Source: Oxyruncus cristatus (Eukaryota > Chordata > Aves > Passeriformes > Cotingidae). Taken from it: a stretch of DNA of 64,000 nt. Positions 60,101 to 64,000 of this stretch are shown piece after piece. The stretch lies in assembly GCA_013399855.1 (NCBI GenBank), contig VXAY01006688.1, forward strand, positions 806,001-870,000, written 5' to 3'. Both the position numbers and the translations under genes were made by a program. The notes beneath the pieces were generated by a model. That model saw nothing but the letters and a program-made list of their open reading frames with translations. It had not been told where the DNA came from and did no database searches. How positions within the stretch are numbered: position 1 is the first letter of the stretch; each line of letters starts with the position of its first letter.

Positions 60101-63100
60101 TGATGCCCTTCAGGAAGGGCTGCAAAACTTTCTAACTCCACAGGGCCTTTTCATCCTGACACTGGACCCTCTTGCTTCAAAAAAGCAAAATCCTACCCTG
60201 TGTTGAATTTTCACCCTGGTAACATGAACTGTGTTAATTGGTTTTATTGATTTCAAGTGAAATACAGTCAAAAAAGTCACAGATGTCTGCAACTTAAAGC
60301 TCTAAATGTGAAGAGAAAAAAATCTGACCTAAGTTTTGGGAAGAAATGCACTTTTTACTGCTCTTTGTTGCCACTGTTGTGTTTGTGGTGGTGAAGCATG
60401 CCGGGGCCTGCGCCCCATGTGTGGGGAAACCCCCTGGCAGCCCCAGGTGGCACGAGCACGGCTGCAGGAGCTGTGCCTGGCTGCTTGGCCTGGCTCTGGA
60501 GCAGGGAAACAGGGCATACAGAGAACTTATCACAGCCCTCTCGTGCTGGTAGGCAGGAAAGCAGCCCAGCAAGCAGCCAGAGAGGCTCTGTGTCTCAAGG
60601 AGCCCCCCAGGCTGGGCAGGAGACAAAGTGAACACACCTGGCGTACAGTAGAACCCCAAGGATGATGTGGGTGCAATTATCAGCTGATTCAACATGGCTG
60701 ATGTTCTGCACCTCAGATCTAGAAAAAAAAGAGGACTCTAAGGAAAATCTGGGACAAGGAGGATTGTGCTAAGCAGCAAATATTTTTCTAGTAAAAGAGC
60801 AGTTTCTGGGAGTTTCTCTCTGCAGAATGGAGCTCTCCTTTTCTTCCTCTGCTGATCATTGCTCTTGTGTACCAGGGAGTGGGAAGGTGAGAGTGGGTGG
60901 CTGGTGTGCAGACTGAGCACATCACTGCAAATTATCTGCAGGCTTCAGGTAAAATGTAGATCAGAAAGTATTGCAGAGCAGAAGCTGTTTTTCATATTTA
61001 GATAAGCAAGGCTTGATGTGGGATTTTATGAGGTTTCTGTAGTGTTACTGTAGCACCTGGTTTCCACTAAGAAAACACTGAAAACCAGAAGTAAAACCTC
61101 CCCAGAGGGCTTTTGAAATGTCTATATCAGGCTGGGGCCATTTTGGCCCTTCCAAACTATGTGTCTGTCCAAAGCCCAGAGAAGTCAATGGCAAATCCCA
61201 CAGCTTTCAGCAAACATTGCGTCAAGTCATATTAAACCTGGGACCTGAACTTACCCATGGGAAAAGTATGGCTTACTTTTTTCTTCATCCAAATGCTAGT
61301 TACCTTCATTCTCTCTTCTGATGTATGAGAAACTTAAGTCAACAATATACTAGGTATTAATGCGTTCCAAACCTTACACTCCAGGTAGAACACTATGTTT
61401 CGGAAATCCCAGTGACCTACTTCATATGTTATGGAGAAGCAGTTTCTGGTTTCCACAAAATACTTATTTGTATGCTAGTCCTTGGTGTGAATCAAGGACT
61501 TCAGGGTGTTTGTAGCAAACAAGGTGTATAAGCTTTATGGTATTTTCAATAGGTGAGAGGAAAGACTTGTTGATTAAATGTTTTGAAGCATGGTGTTATT
61601 CCTAAATCTCAGATTCTTTGGACTCAGTGACCAAAGCAACTGCACCCAGAAACACTGCTCGTGACAATAGAAATATGATCTGAGAAATTGGAAGAACATC
61701 CAGGATTTCAAAGCAAAGACCGAGCACAGAGGAGAAACAAAACACGAGACAGGCAAAGCAAGGTGTGAAGCTGTTGGTTCTTGGTGAAACACGACGCTGT
61801 CTGTACTGTGGGGGCTGGGTTGGGACCCAAGGTCTCTCAATCTGCTGAAGATTGTCTGGCTGACCTTGGGCAAGTCCCTGCCCCTCCACTTCCCTTCCCT
61901 GTTCAAAGAGCCAGAGCTATCTTTTACAAATATTTGCCTAGGTAGTGCCTACCACCAGGAGTCAAATGTCAAACTTGCCCCTTATTCTCCTCCAAGTTTG
62001 TAGGCGCTACTTCCTCTTCCCAGGGGTGGTGCACAGGGCTTGTGGTACTATATGCAGCACCAGGGAACACTAAAAAGCATCATGCTTAAACAACGACTGT
62101 GCAGGCTACATTTCACAACTTTTTGTGGTCTTCTCTCTGAGATACTGGAGTGCCCCCTCTGCTAACAGAGGTCAAACAAGCCTTCACCAGTGGCTGGGGT
62201 CTGGGTGGGAGCTGCCTCTGACAGAATCACAGATTCCTCTGGAGCACGCTAGGCTGTGCTTGCTCTTGCAACCAGGCTGGAAAGCTATACCCAGCATTTG
62301 CTCTTCAGCACTTGTCACCTCCCTCCAAAGCAGACCCTTTCCTCTGATGAGCCCCAGCGCTGTGGAGTATTCACCACTGGCATTTTGCCTGAGCAGGGCC
62401 AGTAGGATCAGGCCACATGACACCAACATGAGAGAACAGCTTTCCTGTGATCTAAGAAACTGAGCTGGGCATGCTACTGGCTGAAATGCTTCTCTGATAG
62501 GCAAAGAGTATCATGTGTACTCTTAGGAAGGATAGAAATGTTGTCCAGTTGTCAGTCATCCGAGACATATCATTTGCCCCTTTTGCTGTAACTTGCCATG
62601 TGAAAGACAGAAACCAAATGGTATGCAGGAACTCTGTGAAAGAGAGGGATGAGACTTATTTGTGTGGAATTTCCATGCATAAAATTCTTCTTTTGTGGGA
62701 GGTATCTTCAGAAATCTTGCACATCAGACAAGAACCCAGAATCTGCCCCACTAAAGAAGCTCTTCTCCCACATGGCATCATTTGACTGGTCTGATTTTCA
62801 GGTGCACTGAGTACCCAGTGATACTGGTAGATACTCAGCAATTCTGAGAAACCAGACCCTTTAGCCGAGAGGGTTTCCATTTTAGGAACACATAAAAAAG
62901 TCACAGTCCACCTTGTGCAGATATCAGCATTGCTCTCCAGCTATGTAAGCTCCAGCTTACTAATTCAAAACTGTGTTGCATCAGCCACCTCAACCCATGA
63001 CCTTGACATCTGATTCGAGGAGCTGCAGATCATTCAGATCATACCCCAGAGAGTGCTGCAGCTGATGCAGTCTACCTCCTGTGTCTAAGCCATCCTTCTT

Positions 63101-64000
63101 ACGTGTTCAGAGATTATGTATTTATCTTATGATGCACCTCTAAGTTGTAAGGCCACACAGTGGTGAGAAACAGTCCCTCTCATCCTCATAGCATCAGGCA
63201 ATGCAGAAGGTACCCAGATGCACTTAGTCCTCAAAGTCTGATCCTTGTCTTGTTGCATGCCAGACTTACCCCATTATAAATCCACATGGGGTTAATCTTG
63301 ATTTATAGCTGAGCAAATGGTATCAAAGTCAAGCTCCTGATCTGTCTTGCTTGTGGTTTGTATCCAAGTTTGTATCTCCTTGTGAACTTTATTATCTGAA
63401 AATTTACTCATCCCTCTTTTTATTTTTTTCTGTGCATTTTTTCCCTACCACACAATAATCCAGCGGCTTGTCATTTTTTTTAAATGCTGAAAATGACCTT
63501 GCTTATTTTGATGGGCTCTGGAACAATAGTACTTGCTGTCTTGCACTCGTTCTCCGTCCAGGGGCTGTGAGTCATTATGGTTATGAAAGACAGAACATTG
63601 AGTCACTGACTGTCAAAAATCTCTGCTGGGAGAGATGGAGCCTTTCAAGAACCCCTCTCTTGGTAATCATTACTCTTCTGTATTTACATTGCAGTAGGAC
63701 CATGATCCCAAGTCGGAGCCAAGGCTCTAGTCATTAAGTGCAGTGCAAACACACTCGTCTTACCATAGTCTTTGCCCTGATGAGTAACTGTGGGATTGAT
63801 TTGGGGCTATCTTCATCTAGAGAAACTTCCACCTAAGAGTCTTGACAGATACTGATTAAATAAGACTTGCAACACTTGTATCTGTTAGCAGAGAATCAGC
63901 ATGTAGGGCAGTAATTTGGCTGGTCGCTACACCACTAGGACTTGGCTGGTACTGGTCAAAGTCCCTATCTACGTCTCACCATATATTCTCTACAGAACTT

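Larger units (their letters stand above)
48073..64000. other. Unique non-coding right end of the window
   Basis: No gene is identified. The stretch contains a short TA repeat, a 26-base-period duplication and three weak exon-like segments, listed separately. A perfect 8-base inverted repeat (AGTCCTTG / CAAGGACT) lies at 61477-61500. A segment near 54640-54700 containing GGTTTACACCAGTAAAG resembles phrases of old sauropsid interspersed repeats, too weakly to call. ORFs reach 145 codons (56871-57308, minus) with no domain. Confidence 0.55.

Overview
The window reads as vertebrate, most probably avian, chromosomal DNA that is almost entirely non-coding. The main evidence is three fragments of CR1, the dominant LINE of birds and other sauropsids. 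All three lie in the same orientation (CR1 sense on the minus strand), at about 1066-1125, 34399-34852 and 47698-48072. The rest is AT-rich, CpG-poor, unique-looking sequence with short simple repeats, plus one sharply bounded CpG-rich block. Nothing prokaryotic, no rRNA or tRNA gene, no CRISPR array and no complete transposon was seen. The species cannot be named from the sequence.

Layout. 1-14,550: AT-rich sequence with one CR1 scrap, low-complexity T/G and A/T tracts, and a few ORF pieces with good splice-site flanks. 14,575-16,530: a CpG island with a 686-base assembly gap (15,129-15,814). This is the only strong promoter candidate. It holds an octamer plus GC-box cluster on the right and a TATA-like element (minus orientation) with a good minus-strand splice donor on the left. 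A 190-base GT/GC alternating tract with internal duplications closes it. 16,530-34,400: unique sequence with a nested inverted repeat at 25,887-25,968, a 29-base tandem duplication and a CTTTTT array. 34,400-48,072: two CR1 copies, one keeping an open frame of about 118 codons from the end of its reverse transcriptase ORF. 48,073-64,000: unique sequence with a few weak exon candidates.

Coding content. I could not identify a protein-coding gene. ATG-started ORFs outside the gap reach only 151 codons, as expected for non-coding DNA of this size, and apart from the CR1 frame none has a recognisable domain. The apparent 277-343 codon ORFs across 14,878-15,920 are artefacts of reading through unknown bases. 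Several short segments bounded by good acceptor and donor sites are listed as candidate exons at low confidence, because such matches also arise by chance in 64 kb read on both strands. The simplest picture is a CpG-island promoter, possibly bidirectional, whose first exon is partly hidden in the gap, surrounded by intronic or intergenic sequence. I found no convincing sign of a new biological system. The items most worth checking are the gapped promoter, the nested inverted repeat and the candidate exons.
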